Shown here piece by piece: positions 9,662 to 17,656 of a stretch of 64,000 bases of DNA; within the stretch, counting starts at the first letter, position 1, and every line of letters begins with the position of its first letter. Source of the stretch: JBDTSW01 sp963797835 (GTDB lineage Bacteria > Actinomycetota > Thermoleophilia > Solirubrobacterales > 70-9); the NCBI GenBank assembly GCA_963797835.1, contig CAWCRN010000031.1, positions 1-64,000 on the forward strand. The letters run 5' to 3'. Below the pieces are notes generated by a model, which searched no databases, was not told where the DNA came from, and saw nothing but the letters and a program-made list of their open reading frames with translations. A program made the position numbers and the translations under genes.

Positions 9662-11219
9662 GCTGATCGGCGATGCTGGCTATGTTCGTCTACTGGTTGC
9701 CGAGTACGTATTGCTGCTCGAGCGCGGCGACCTGGTCGAGGACTGCGTCTCCTCGTTCCCGACGGTGACGCCCGTCTGCAACGCGGAGATCGTCACCGGC
9801 GCCGGCCCGGCCCGGGCGCCGGACGGCTCACCCGGGCACGGGATCATGGGGATGAACTGGTACCACCGGGTCGAGGGGCGCTACGTCGAGTACGGCAACT
9901 CGCTCGAGGCGACCCGCGCGTTCGGCCTCTTCCGCAGCCTCTACGACATCGTCTACAACCTCAACATGGCCCACCTCTCGAGCGAGGTGGAGACGGTGTT
10001 CGAGCGGCTGGGCGACCGCGGCGTGCGCACCGCCTGCACGCCGTTCCTCGTCTACCGCGGCCGGACCCGCCACGAGATGGGCCTCGACGGGATGCTGCGC
10101 AAGGTCGCGCTCGCCGCGAACTTCCGCCACGCCACCTGGGGCCCCGACGAGCTGTTCTGGGGCGAGCTCTACGCCAGCCGGCGCGTCCCCTGCAAGCCGA
10201 CGCTGGCGCGGCCGGGCACCCGCGACGAGTACTCGGGCTGCGTCGGGCGCGAGCTGGTCCGCGACGACGCCTACGACTTCCTCCTCTTCAGCCTCCCCGA
10301 CAACGACTACCACTCCCACAAGGAGGGGCCGGAGGGACAGGCGGACTCGATCGCCCTCGCCGACGCGGCGTTCGGCGAGCTGGTCGAGGCGGCGGGCGGG
10401 ATCGACGCGTTCTGCGAGGAACACGCCGTGATCCTCACCGCCGACCACGCCCAGAGCGACGTCGGCGGCGGCTGGGACATGGCCGGGCTGATCGGGGCCG
10501 AGTGGCGGGTTCTCCAGCCGAACGACCCGACCCCCGACGCGGCCGAGGTGGCCGTAAGCCCCACGGCCCGCGCCGGCGCCGTCTACGTGCTCGCCCACGG
10601 GCGCCGGCGCCTGCGCGCCCACGCCGACGTGCGCGGCGGCATCGGCCGCTCCGAGGAGGCCGACCTGGCCGCCTGGCTCGCGGGGCCCGACGGCGAGCCG
10701 ATCGAGCGCCCCGGCGTCGGCACCCCGGACCTCGACGGAGCGGAGGCCGTGATCGAGGCGGCCGCGGGCAGCCCGGCCGGCCGGCGGAGCTCCGCTTCCG
10801 CCCCGGCGCGGGCGACACCGACGAGCGCGGCGACGGCTGGGACCTCGAAGGCGACCTCGCGGTCGCTGGGACTCGAACGCGCCGACGGGCGCCTCGTGAG
10901 CGCCACCCACCCGGACCCCCTGGCCCGTCTGTGGAGCGCGGTCACCTCGCCGCATGCCGGCGACGTGCTCGCCTCGCTCGCCCCCGGCTACGAGACGGTG
11001 GACTGGGGCGGGATGACCCACGTCGGCGGCGGCAGCCACGGGGCGCTCGCGCCGAGGACTCCCTCGTGCCGCTGCTCACCGTGGGGATGGAACCCGGGGC
11101 GACCGCCGACCGCGGCCGGTGGCGGATCTCGGACGTCGCCGGGCTCGTCACCCGGCACTTCGGGATGGGCGAGTTCAGCCGCGTCTGGCGGATCCCCTCC
11201 TGTCATCCTGAGCGCGTGA
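9662..11219 (+). CDS. Alkaline-phosphatase-superfamily hydrolase (type I phosphodiesterase-like), 5' truncated, frameshifted
   Basis: Metal-dependent hydrolase of the nucleotide pyrophosphatase/phosphodiesterase type. SSFPTVTPVCNAEIVTGAGP carries the Thr nucleophile region and HAVILTADHAQSDVGGG the DH metal ligands; FSLPDNDYHSHKEGPEGQ supplies another D/H pair. The reading frame is open from the junction with no start codon, so the N-terminus is lost. Frame changes near 10,790, 10,860 and 11,060 are needed; the last restores TVGMEP and the stretch ending TRHFGMGEF. The stop is uncertain: TGA at 11217-11219 overlaps the next GTG but lies in the uncorrected frame. The substrate is unknown. Confidence 0.7.
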
Positions 11220-11746
11220 ACGACCCGGCCGAGCAAGCCGCCGCGCAGCCTCCCGGCACCCCTCCCGGCGGAGCCGCGGCGGGCGCCGCCCACCGGACGT
11301 GGGAGCTGATCCGCCGGATCGGCCTCGGCACCCGCGAGCCCGAGAACTGGGCCCAGCTGTTCAAGTTCGGCGTCGTCGGCGCCTCGGGCTACGTCGTCAA
11401 CCTCGTCGTCTTCGCGGCGCTGGTCGAGGGCCTCGGCGCCCACCACATCGCGGCCGCGGTCGGCGCCTTCGCGGTCGCCGTGACCAACAACTTCCTGTGG
11501 AATCGCTACTGGACCTTCGATGCCCGGGTCGGCCACGCGGGCGAGCAGGCGTGGCGCTTCTTCACGGTCAGCCTGCTGGGCCTCGGGATCAACATCGGCG
11601 TCCTCTACCTGCTGGTCGACGTCGCCGGCCTCGCCGAGCTCCCGGGCCAGGCGCTGGCGGTCGCGATCGCGATGCCGGCGAACTTCCTCGGCAACAAGCT
11701 GTGGACGTTCAGCTTCATGGAGCGGGGGCCGGGCGCGGGCTACTAG
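11216..11746 (+). CDS. GtrA family membrane protein
   Basis: A 176-residue integral membrane protein. After a 40-residue hydrophilic leader comes the GtrA signature FKFGVVGASGYVVNLVVF, then TNNFLWNRYWTF and a second similar half ending in NFLGNKLWTFSF, with four predicted membrane segments. GtrA proteins are thought to flip or position polyprenyl-phosphate-linked sugars for wall or surface glycan modification. The start is GTG at 11216, overlapping the TGA of the upstream frame. Because the upstream gene is frameshifted, one reading runs through both genes; the fusion is taken to be an artefact. Confidence 0.82.
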   Translation: MNDPAEQAAAQPPGTPPGGAAAGAAHRTWELIRRIGLGTREPENWAQLFKFGVVGASGYVVNLVVFAALVEGLGAHHIAAAVGAFAVAVTNNFLWNRYWTFDARVGHAGEQAWRFFTVSLLGLGINIGVLYLLVDVAGLAELPGQALAVAIAMPANFLGNKLWTFSFMERGPGAGY

Positions 11747-11747
11747 C

Positions 11748-12104
11748 TCAGTCCCCGTGGACCGATTCGTCCCGCGAGGAGCCCCCCTCGGCCGGCTCGG
11801 CCGCCTCCTCCAGCACGCCGAGCAGCTCGGTCACCCGGCACACCAGGAGACGCTCCTCGTCGACCTCCACCCAGACGCCCGCCGGCGCCGGGAAGACGAC
11901 GTGGTCGCCCGGGCGGACGGGCATCTTCACCCCGGCCGACTCCCACCAATCCACCCCGGAGCCGACGGCGAGCACGATCCCGTGCTGGGGCGGCGCCTCC
12001 TTGGTCCCGGGCGGCACGACGAGCCCCGAGGTGCGCATCCGCTCGGGCTCGAGCTCCTTGATCACCACCTGGTCGAAGAGGGGGCGGAGGTTGTGGCGGG
12101 CCAT
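11748..12104 (-). CDS. GroES-like co-chaperonin
   Basis: A 118-residue protein with the co-chaperonin fold: LRPLFDQVVIKELEPER at the start, a mobile-loop region (MRTSGLVVPPGTKEAPPQ), and the closing barrel strands GIVLAVGSGV and VRPGDHVVFPA. GroES subunits cap the GroEL ring in the cytoplasm. It differs from a standard GroES by an acidic Ser/Glu-rich tail of about 20 residues, and no groEL lies beside it, so it may be a second, specialised copy. It converges on gtrA with one base between the stop codons. Confidence 0.75.
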   Translation of the reverse strand: MARHNLRPLFDQVVIKELEPERMRTSGLVVPPGTKEAPPQHGIVLAVGSGVDWWESAGVKMPVRPGDHVVFPAPAGVWVEVDEERLLVCRVTELLGVLEEAAEPAEGGSSRDESVHGD

Positions 12105-12145
12105 GACTTGAGGGTAGGGGAGCGTGGGGCTACGATGGCAACACG

Positions 12146-12627
12146 ATGGTCAAGGGAGTGACCGCATTCGTGTCGCATTGGTGCTGGCGGCGGCGCTGAT
12201 CGCGGCGCCTGCCCATGCCGGCAAGGACTCCTTCGTGGTCAAGGTCGCGAAGCACAAGGACGGCCCCTACAAGGCCGACATCAACTCGAACATCGACCCT
12301 GGCGAGACGAGGAGCTTCTGGTTCCGGGTCGCGAACCCGGGCATGAGGATCTGGAGCTCGTCTTCGGCGACCCGGAGACCTCGGACGACAACGGCTTCAA
12401 GACCAGGTGGTTCAAGGACGGCGACAACGTCTCGAACCAGGTCGAGGGTCCCCGGGCTACGCGTTCAGCCTCGACCCCGGCCAGAGGAAGTACTTCAACG
12501 CCAAGCAGACGGCGCTCGATGCCCCCGGCGCGGTGGAGGGCTGTCTCGCGGGGCAGGCCGAGCGTCCCGAAGGGCTCGGGCGACCTGGCGTCGGTCGCGA
12601 TCAACGGCGCGCATCTGCACCTTCTGA
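12146..12627 (+). CDS. Small secreted protein, KHxxGPY family copy A (frameshifted)
   Basis: Unrecognised small secreted protein, first of two tandem copies. It has a signal peptide (hydrophobic stretch ending AAPAHAGK), then KVAKHKDGPYKAD, a FWFRV strand, GFKTRWFKDGDNVS and DPGQRKYFNAKQT, and closes with a Cys-containing GCLAGQAE and a C-terminal Cys in ICTF. The sequence suggests a beta-rich extracellular domain with one disulfide. Frameshifts near 12,165, 12,345, 12,445 and 12,570 break it, whereas copy B, 3 bp downstream, has only one. It is either a decaying duplicate or poorly sequenced. The function is unknown; no catalytic motif is visible. Confidence 0.6.
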
Positions 12628-12630
12628 GCG

Positions 12631-13108
12631 ATGGTCAAGGGGGTGACAGCATTCCTGTGCGCGGCGGTCCTGGCGGTGGCGCTGGTCGCGGCGCCCTCGG
12701 CTGGTGGGCTCGCGGTCACGTTCAACATCAAGGTCGCGAAGCACAAGGACGGGCCCTACGAGGTCGACACCAAGTCGAACATCGACGCGGGCCAGACGCG
12801 GAGCTTCTGGTTCCGGGTCAAGAACACGGGCGACGCGGACTTCGGAGCTGGTCTTCGACGACGCCAACACCTCGGACGAGGACGGCTTCAAGACGAAGTG
12901 GTTCAAGCACGGCGACAACATCTCGAGCCAGGTCCAGCAGGACGGCTACACGTTCAACGTCGACCCCGGCCAGAAGAAGTACTTCAACGCCAAGCAGACC
13001 GCTCCGACCCCGACGGAGGACACGTGCCTCGCCGGGCAGGCGAACATGACGATGGTCTACACCGACCTCTCCTCGGTCGAGATCAACGGCGCGACCTGCG
13101 TCTTCTGA
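12631..13108 (+). CDS. Small secreted protein, KHxxGPY family copy B
   Basis: Tandem paralogue of the preceding gene, opening with almost the same residues (MVKGVTAFLCAAVLAVALV), a signal peptide cleaved near SAGGLA. The mature part of about 130 residues contains KVAKHKDGPYEVDTKSNI, RSFWFRVKNTGDAD, FKTKWFKHGDN, DGYTFNVDPGQKKYFNAKQT, CLAGQAN and a terminal NGATCVF; the two Cys could pair. One base extra near 12,840 shifts the frame. A third relative lies at 17,152. All three keep KH(K/R)xGPY, an aromatic (F/W)(F/W)xV strand and GQA. No function can be assigned; an extracellular binding or structural role is only a guess. Confidence 0.65.
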
Positions 13109-13140
13109 GCACGGCCCGGCCGCCGCGTACGGGAGGCCGC

Positions 13141-14118
13141 TCAGTAGCGCACCGTCGCCGCGACGGCCCGGTGGTCCGAGGGCCACGGGCGCACGACCAC
13201 GTCGGCCTCGGGCCGCTTCTCGCCGACGATCTCGGCGCTCTCGACCACGAGGTCGTCGGCGCGGGCGAGGACGAAGTCGATCCGGTCGTGGTGGTCCCAG
13301 TTGACCGTGGGCTTGCTCGACGGCGTCCAGGTGAAGGCGGTGTCGGCGACCGGGTCGGGGTTGGCGTCGCGGAAGGCGTCGACGAAGCCCTCGTCCTCGA
13401 GGGCGCGCGTGGAAGGCCAGTCGACGGCGATCGGCTGGTTGCCCGCCTCGACGGCCGCCTCGGTCCAGTCGCGGCCCGAGGGCTCGTTGAAGTCGCCGAA
13501 GACGAACGACGCGTCGGCGCCGTCGGCCTCGGCCAGGTCCTCGCGCAGCAGCTCGATCGCGGGCCCCCGCGTGCGCTCGGCGAAGCTGATCGCCTGCTCC
13601 TCGGTGTCGATGAACGGCGCCCCGCCGTAGGGGATGTCGAGGAGCTGGTACGGCTGGTAGGGCGAGTCGTCGAGGTGGATGTTGAACGCGTACACGGGCT
13701 GCCCCTCGACGTCGATCTCGACCCCGAGGTCGTTCGGGGTCGGCTCGCCGATCTCGTAGCGGCTGAGGATCGCGTTCGCCCACAGCGCCTCGTTCGTCTC
13801 CTTCTGCTCGTAGATCTCGTAACCGAGCGCGTCGGCCAGCTCCTGCCCCACGCTCTTCCCCAGCGGCGGGCAGAACTTCGCGGTGCACTCCGGGCCCTCG
13901 AGCTGGGTCTCCTGGATCCCGACGATGTCGGGGTCGACCGCCTCGATCGCGGCGACCGTCTCGTCGATCGGCTTGTCCTCGTTCGCCCCGCCGCCCCAGA
14001 TGTTGAAGCTCATCACGGTGAGCGTGGTCTCCTCCTCGTCCGAGGACCCACACGCCCACACGGCCGAAGCCGCCAGGGCGGCAACGGCGACGGCGGCGAT
14101 GATGGGGCGCTTGCGCAT
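13141..14118 (-). CDS. Endonuclease/exonuclease/phosphatase-family lipoprotein
   Basis: Intact 325-residue protein with a lipoprotein signal ending in VWACGSS, where the Cys would carry the lipid, so it is anchored outside the membrane. The EEP fold is clear: VMSFNIWGGG (first strand), DIVGIQETQ (metal Glu), NIHLDD, FVFGDFNEPSG (catalytic Asp-Asn) and PSDHRAVAA (final Asp-His). The family hydrolyses phosphodiester or phosphomonoester bonds in nucleic acids, phospholipids or sphingomyelin. An extracellular phosphate-scavenging nuclease or phospholipase is plausible, but the substrate is not readable. It converges on the secreted-protein pair. Confidence 0.82.
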   Translation of the reverse strand: MRKRPIIAAVAVAALAASAVWACGSSDEEETTLTVMSFNIWGGGANEDKPIDETVAAIEAVDPDIVGIQETQLEGPECTAKFCPPLGKSVGQELADALGYEIYEQKETNEALWANAILSRYEIGEPTPNDLGVEIDVEGQPVYAFNIHLDDSPYQPYQLLDIPYGGAPFIDTEEQAISFAERTRGPAIELLREDLAEADGADASFVFGDFNEPSGRDWTEAAVEAGNQPIAVDWPSTRALEDEGFVDAFRDANPDPVADTAFTWTPSSKPTVNWDHHDRIDFVLARADDLVVESAEIVGEKRPEADVVVRPWPSDHRAVAATVRY

Positions 14119-14162
14119 CTGCCCTCCTTGGACCTGGCGCGCCGTGACATCCTAATGCGGTC

Positions 14163-14949
14163 ATGGAGGGCATCCGGATCGATCGGCGCGGCGCCGTGCT
14201 GGAAGTCACGATCGACCGGCCGCCCGCGAACGCGATCGACTCGGCGACGAGCCAGGCGATGGGCGAGGCGTTCGTCGCGTTCCGCGACGACCCCGAGCTG
14301 CGGGTGGCGATCGTCACGGGCGCCGGCGAGCGCTTCTTCTCGGCCGGCTGGGACCTGAAGGCCTACGCGGCCGGCGACCCCGCCGAGCCCGATGACTTCG
14401 GCGTCGGGGGCCTCGCCGGGCTGACCGAGCTCTTCGACCTCGACAAGCCGGTGATCGCCGCCGTCAACGGCTACGCCGCCGGCGGCGGGTTCGAGCTCGC
14501 GCTCGCCTGCGATCTGATCGTCGCGGCGCCCGAGGCGCGCTTCTCGCTGCCCGAGGTGACGCTGGGCATCGTCGCCGACTCCGGCGGGATCCTGCGGCTC
14601 CCCCGCCGGCTGCCCCGGGCGCTCGCGATGGAGCTGCTTCTGACCGGCGAGCCGATCGACGCGGCGGTGGCGGAGCGCTGGGGCCTCGTGAACCGCGTGG
14701 TCCCGCCGCGAGCGCCTGCTCGACGAGGCGCGGGCGCTCGCGGCCCGGATCGAGGCGGCCGCCCCGCTCGCGACCCGCGCGGCGATGGCGATCGTCGCGG
14801 CGACCGAGGGGATGACCGTCGAGCAGGGCTTCGCGGCGCTTCGCGACGGCAGCATCCCGGCCTACGACCGGGCGATGGCGTCGGCCGACGCCGAGGAGGG
14901 CCCCAACGCGTTCGCCGAGGGCCGCGACCCGGTCTGGCGCGGCGAATGA
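14163..14949 (+). CDS. Enoyl-CoA hydratase/isomerase, CaiD-like (frameshifted)
   Basis: Crotonase-superfamily enzyme. GERFFSAGWDLKAYAAGD (oxyanion hole, about residues 57-74), KPVIAAVNGYAAGGGFELAL (about 95-114, with the conserved Glu) and FSLPEVTLGIVADSGGILRL (second catalytic Glu) match crotonobetainyl-CoA hydratases and related enoyl-CoA hydratases. One frameshift near 14,710 separates VNRVVP from the C-terminal helices. The stop overlaps the ATG of the downstream dehydrogenase (ATGA at 14,946-14,949), so the two are translated together and probably act in one acyl-CoA pathway. The substrate is unassigned. Confidence 0.82.
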
Positions 14950-15740
14950 GCCCCGCCCTCGCCGCCGATGCCAACCGGTGGAAGGTCGCGCTCGTCACCG
15001 GGGGCGGCACCGGGATCGGGCGCGCGACCGCCCTCGCCTTCGCCCGGACGGGCGCTGCGGTCGTGATCTGCGGGCGGCGCGAGGACCCGCTTGCCGAGAC
15101 GCGGGCGTTGGTCGAGGGCGAGGGCGCCGAGTGCCTTGCGGTGCCGTGCGACGTTCGCGAGCCCGACCAGGTGCGGGCGCTGGTCGATCGGGCCCTGGAG
15201 CGCTTCGATACCGTCGACGTCCTCGTAAACAACGCGGGCGGCCAGTTCACCGCGCCAGCCGAGGAGATCACCGGCAAGGGGATGCGCGCCGTCCACCGCC
15301 TCGCGATCGACGCCGCCTGGGAGCTGACCCGCGAGGTCGCGACCCGCTCGATGATCCCGGCGCGGGACGGGCTGGTCGTCTTCACCGGCTTCTCGCCCCG
15401 GCGCGGCATCCCGGGGTTCGCGCACGCCGCCGCGGCCCGGGCGGCGCTCGAGAACCTGGCGCAGGGCCTCGCGCTCGAGTGGAGCCGCCACCGGGTCCGC
15501 TCGGTCTGCGTCGTCATCGGCAACATCGACACCGAGGGGCTCGCCGCCTACGGCGCGGACGAGCTCGAGGCGGCGCGCCGGCAGGTGCCGCTGGGCAGAT
15601 TGGGCCGCCCCGAGGAGGTCGGCGAGACGATCGCCTTCCTCGCCTCCGACGCCGGCGCCTACATCACCGGCTCGAGCGTCCTGGTCGACGGCGGCCTCGA
15701 CGCCTGGGGCCAGGGCGAGCCGCCTCCGGCCCGGGTGTAG
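14946..15740 (+). CDS. SDR-family oxidoreductase with non-canonical active site
   Basis: Short-chain dehydrogenase/reductase, 264 residues. The cofactor site is standard: VTGGGTGIGRATALAFA (about residues 17-33), then CDVREPDQV and LVNNAGGQF. The C-terminus AYITGSSVLVDGG is also normal. The usual catalytic YxxxK is absent: the region reads GFAHAAAARAALENL, with Ala where Tyr is expected and Arg in place of Lys, and the catalytic Ser position reads FTGF. A similar HTGAAR-type motif occurs in an SDR subgroup resembling peroxisomal enoyl-CoA reductases. It is coupled to the hydratase upstream, so an acyl-CoA substrate is likely. Confidence 0.8.
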   Translation: MSPALAADANRWKVALVTGGGTGIGRATALAFARTGAAVVICGRREDPLAETRALVEGEGAECLAVPCDVREPDQVRALVDRALERFDTVDVLVNNAGGQFTAPAEEITGKGMRAVHRLAIDAAWELTREVATRSMIPARDGLVVFTGFSPRRGIPGFAHAAAARAALENLAQGLALEWSRHRVRSVCVVIGNIDTEGLAAYGADELEAARRQVPLGRLGRPEEVGETIAFLASDAGAYITGSSVLVDGGLDAWGQGEPPPARV

Positions 15741-15816
15741 GCTCGCCGCAGGGGCCAAGGCAACGGAAGGCTGGCTGATCGGCGCATCGCGCCTGAGCCG
15801 TTCGGAGACGCTCTTC

Positions 15817-17076
15817 GTGATCGGAGTGCCGATCGCTTGGGCGGTGCTACTCCTGTTTCACCCTGGTGGGGCGGGCGATCAGATCTACGCCGACCTCAAC
15901 GGCGACGGGACCAGGATGCTCGTCGTCCACGTCGGCACGATGGTCTTCATCCCCCTGTTCGCCATGGCGATGTACCTGTTGCTCCGCGGCCTCACATCGA
16001 CCGCGGCCCGGGTCAGTCGCATCGCGCTCGTCATCTTCGTCGTCTTCTACACCGCATGGGAGGCCTTGCAGGGGATCGCAAACGGTGTCCTCGTGGACCA
16101 GGTATCGGCCCTTCCCGAAGCCGACCACGCGATCGGCGCAGGCTTGATCCAGGACTTCGCCGAGAGTCCGCTGGTTCGCGATCTCGGCATTCTCGGTTCG
16201 ATCGGGAGCATCGCGCTGGTAGCCGCGGGCGTCGCCGCCGGGATCGCGCTGCGTGACGATGGAGCGCCCCGGTGGACTCCGGCCATCCTCGGAGCGTCCA
16301 CCATCCTGATCACCGCCCATCCACCTCCGTTCGGGCCGACGGGGCTGGTCATGTTCGCCGTCGTCGTCGTCCTTCTCAGGCGGGCTCAACCCGAAGTGGC
16401 CCCGGAACCGACGGCGCCCGCCCCGGCGCGGCGCCCGTTCAGCTCCGGTGAGCGCGCCTTCCTCCTCGGCGTTCCACTGCTGTGGGCGATCCTGCTGATC
16501 TTCCATCCCACGGGTGAGGGCGAGGACTTCTATCCGATCATCAGCGATGAGCTGACCACCTGGCAGCTGGTGCATATCGGGACGCTGGTGTTCGTGCCCC
16601 TGATGGCGGGCGTCGTGTTGCTCCTGCTTCGCGGGGTCGGCGGGCGAACGGCTCTGGTCAGCCGCGTCGCGGTCGGCGTCTTCGCCGTGGTCTACCTGGT
16701 CTGGGAGGTGCTGATCGGGGTCGGCGACGGCGTCCTCGTCGATCAGGTCTCCCAGCTCTCGGCTGACCAGGAGCCGGTCGGTGCGGCCCTGGTCGAGGGC
16801 TTCAGCGACAGCGGCCTGATTCGAGCGTTCGAGCTGATCGGGACCGGCGCCTGGATCCTGGCTCTGGTCGCGGCGGGAACCGCCCTGGTGCGTGAAGCGG
16901 ACGCGTCGCCCTTCGTGCCCGTCCTGTTGGTGCTCTCCGCGCTCCCCACCGCCTGGCACGTTTTGCCGTTCGGACAGGTGGGCCTCCTTCTCTTCACCGC
17001 GGCCGTCTGGCTCACCCTGCGCGGCGAATCGGCAGCGCCCGCGCCCGCATCGGCCGGCCGGCCCGCTCCCGCCTAG
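15817..17076 (+). CDS. Internally duplicated polytopic membrane protein
   Basis: Unrecognised membrane protein made of two similar halves of about 200 residues. Each half opens with GVP(I/L)xWAxLLxFHP, continues with VHxGTxVFxPL, a Leu-rich segment, then a WE(A/V)LxGxxxGVLVDQVS motif, and ends in a helix with FGxxGL. About ten membrane segments are expected. The halves align from a residue before the annotated GTG: the second half has SSGERAFLLGVP where the first has LSRSETLFVIGVP, so translation may start further upstream, at a CTG near 15,775 or 15,793 behind GGAAGG-like bases. No transport or enzyme motif was found. Confidence 0.6.
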   Translation: MIGVPIAWAVLLLFHPGGAGDQIYADLNGDGTRMLVVHVGTMVFIPLFAMAMYLLLRGLTSTAARVSRIALVIFVVFYTAWEALQGIANGVLVDQVSALPEADHAIGAGLIQDFAESPLVRDLGILGSIGSIALVAAGVAAGIALRDDGAPRWTPAILGASTILITAHPPPFGPTGLVMFAVVVVLLRRAQPEVAPEPTAPAPARRPFSSGERAFLLGVPLLWAILLIFHPTGEGEDFYPIISDELTTWQLVHIGTLVFVPLMAGVVLLLLRGVGGRTALVSRVAVGVFAVVYLVWEVLIGVGDGVLVDQVSQLSADQEPVGAALVEGFSDSGLIRAFELIGTGAWILALVAAGTALVREADASPFVPVLLVLSALPTAWHVLPFGQVGLLLFTAAVWLTLRGESAAPAPASAGRPAPA

Positions 17077-17151
17077 GAACGCCCCTCAGGGCGTTCGCCG
17101 GCGCAGCGTCGCCGCCCCGCCGACGAGCGCCGGCAGGCGTACGATCCGTCC

Positions 17152-17634
17152 ATGGGCATGTTCCGTAAGGCACTTGTGCTCCTGTGCCTCGCGCCCTTGG
17201 CCCTCGCCGCCGGTCCCGCCCTCGCGGGAGAGGCGCCGTTCGACCTCAAGGCGTCAAAGCACAGGCACGGTCCCTACGCCGAGTCCAAGTTGGCCGTCAA
17301 CGTGCCGATCGGGGACACGAAGAGCCTGTGGTGGAAGGTCAAGCAGCTGTCTGGGGGCGCGCACGAGATGCGGTTCACCGACGCCCTCACCCAGAGCCCG
17401 AACCCCGAGGGGCTCAAGATCAGGTGGTTCACGAGGGGTGGCAAGGACATCACCGGCGAGGTCAAGGGCGCGGGCTACGAGTTCACGCTGCCTAACAACT
17501 CGCGGAAGTTCTTCCGGGCGCGCGTGAAGGCCGTCGGGCCCAGCCCCGGCGCGTGCGTGGTCGGGCAGGCGCAGACGATCGTGGACCCGCACTCGGACAC
17601 CGCGGGATTCGCCGTCAACGGACCCTGCGTCTGA
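17152..17634 (+). CDS. Small secreted protein, KHxxGPY family copy C
   Basis: Third and more distant member of the family at 12,146-13,108, intact at 160 residues. The signal peptide ends GPALAGEA; the mature protein has KASKHRHGPYAES, LWWKVKQLSGG, LKIRWFTRGGKD, GYEFTLPNNSRKFFRARV, ACVVGQAQT and a C-terminal NGPCV. The positions of both Cys, the tryptophan strand and the RWF motif are kept. It stands alone between the duplicated membrane protein and the persulfide dioxygenase. The function is unknown; conservation of strand-forming aromatic residues suggests a beta-sandwich exported to the surface. Confidence 0.75.
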   Translation: MGMFRKALVLLCLAPLALAAGPALAGEAPFDLKASKHRHGPYAESKLAVNVPIGDTKSLWWKVKQLSGGAHEMRFTDALTQSPNPEGLKIRWFTRGGKDITGEVKGAGYEFTLPNNSRKFFRARVKAVGPSPGACVVGQAQTIVDPHSDTAGFAVNGPCV

Positions 17635-17656
17635 ATCCGCCGGCGCCCGGTCCGGC

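Noticed and set aside
8723..11746. A single plus-strand frame of about 1,000 codons
   Set aside because: It merges an out-of-frame shadow of E1 alpha, the junction, an out-of-frame part of the phosphatase and GtrA. High G+C removes stops; the protein families lie in other frames for most of its length.
12818..14317. Long minus-strand frame overlapping the EEP lipoprotein
   Set aside because: Its sequence is Arg/Gly-rich and unlike protein; the EEP motifs are in the frame annotated at 13,141-14,118.
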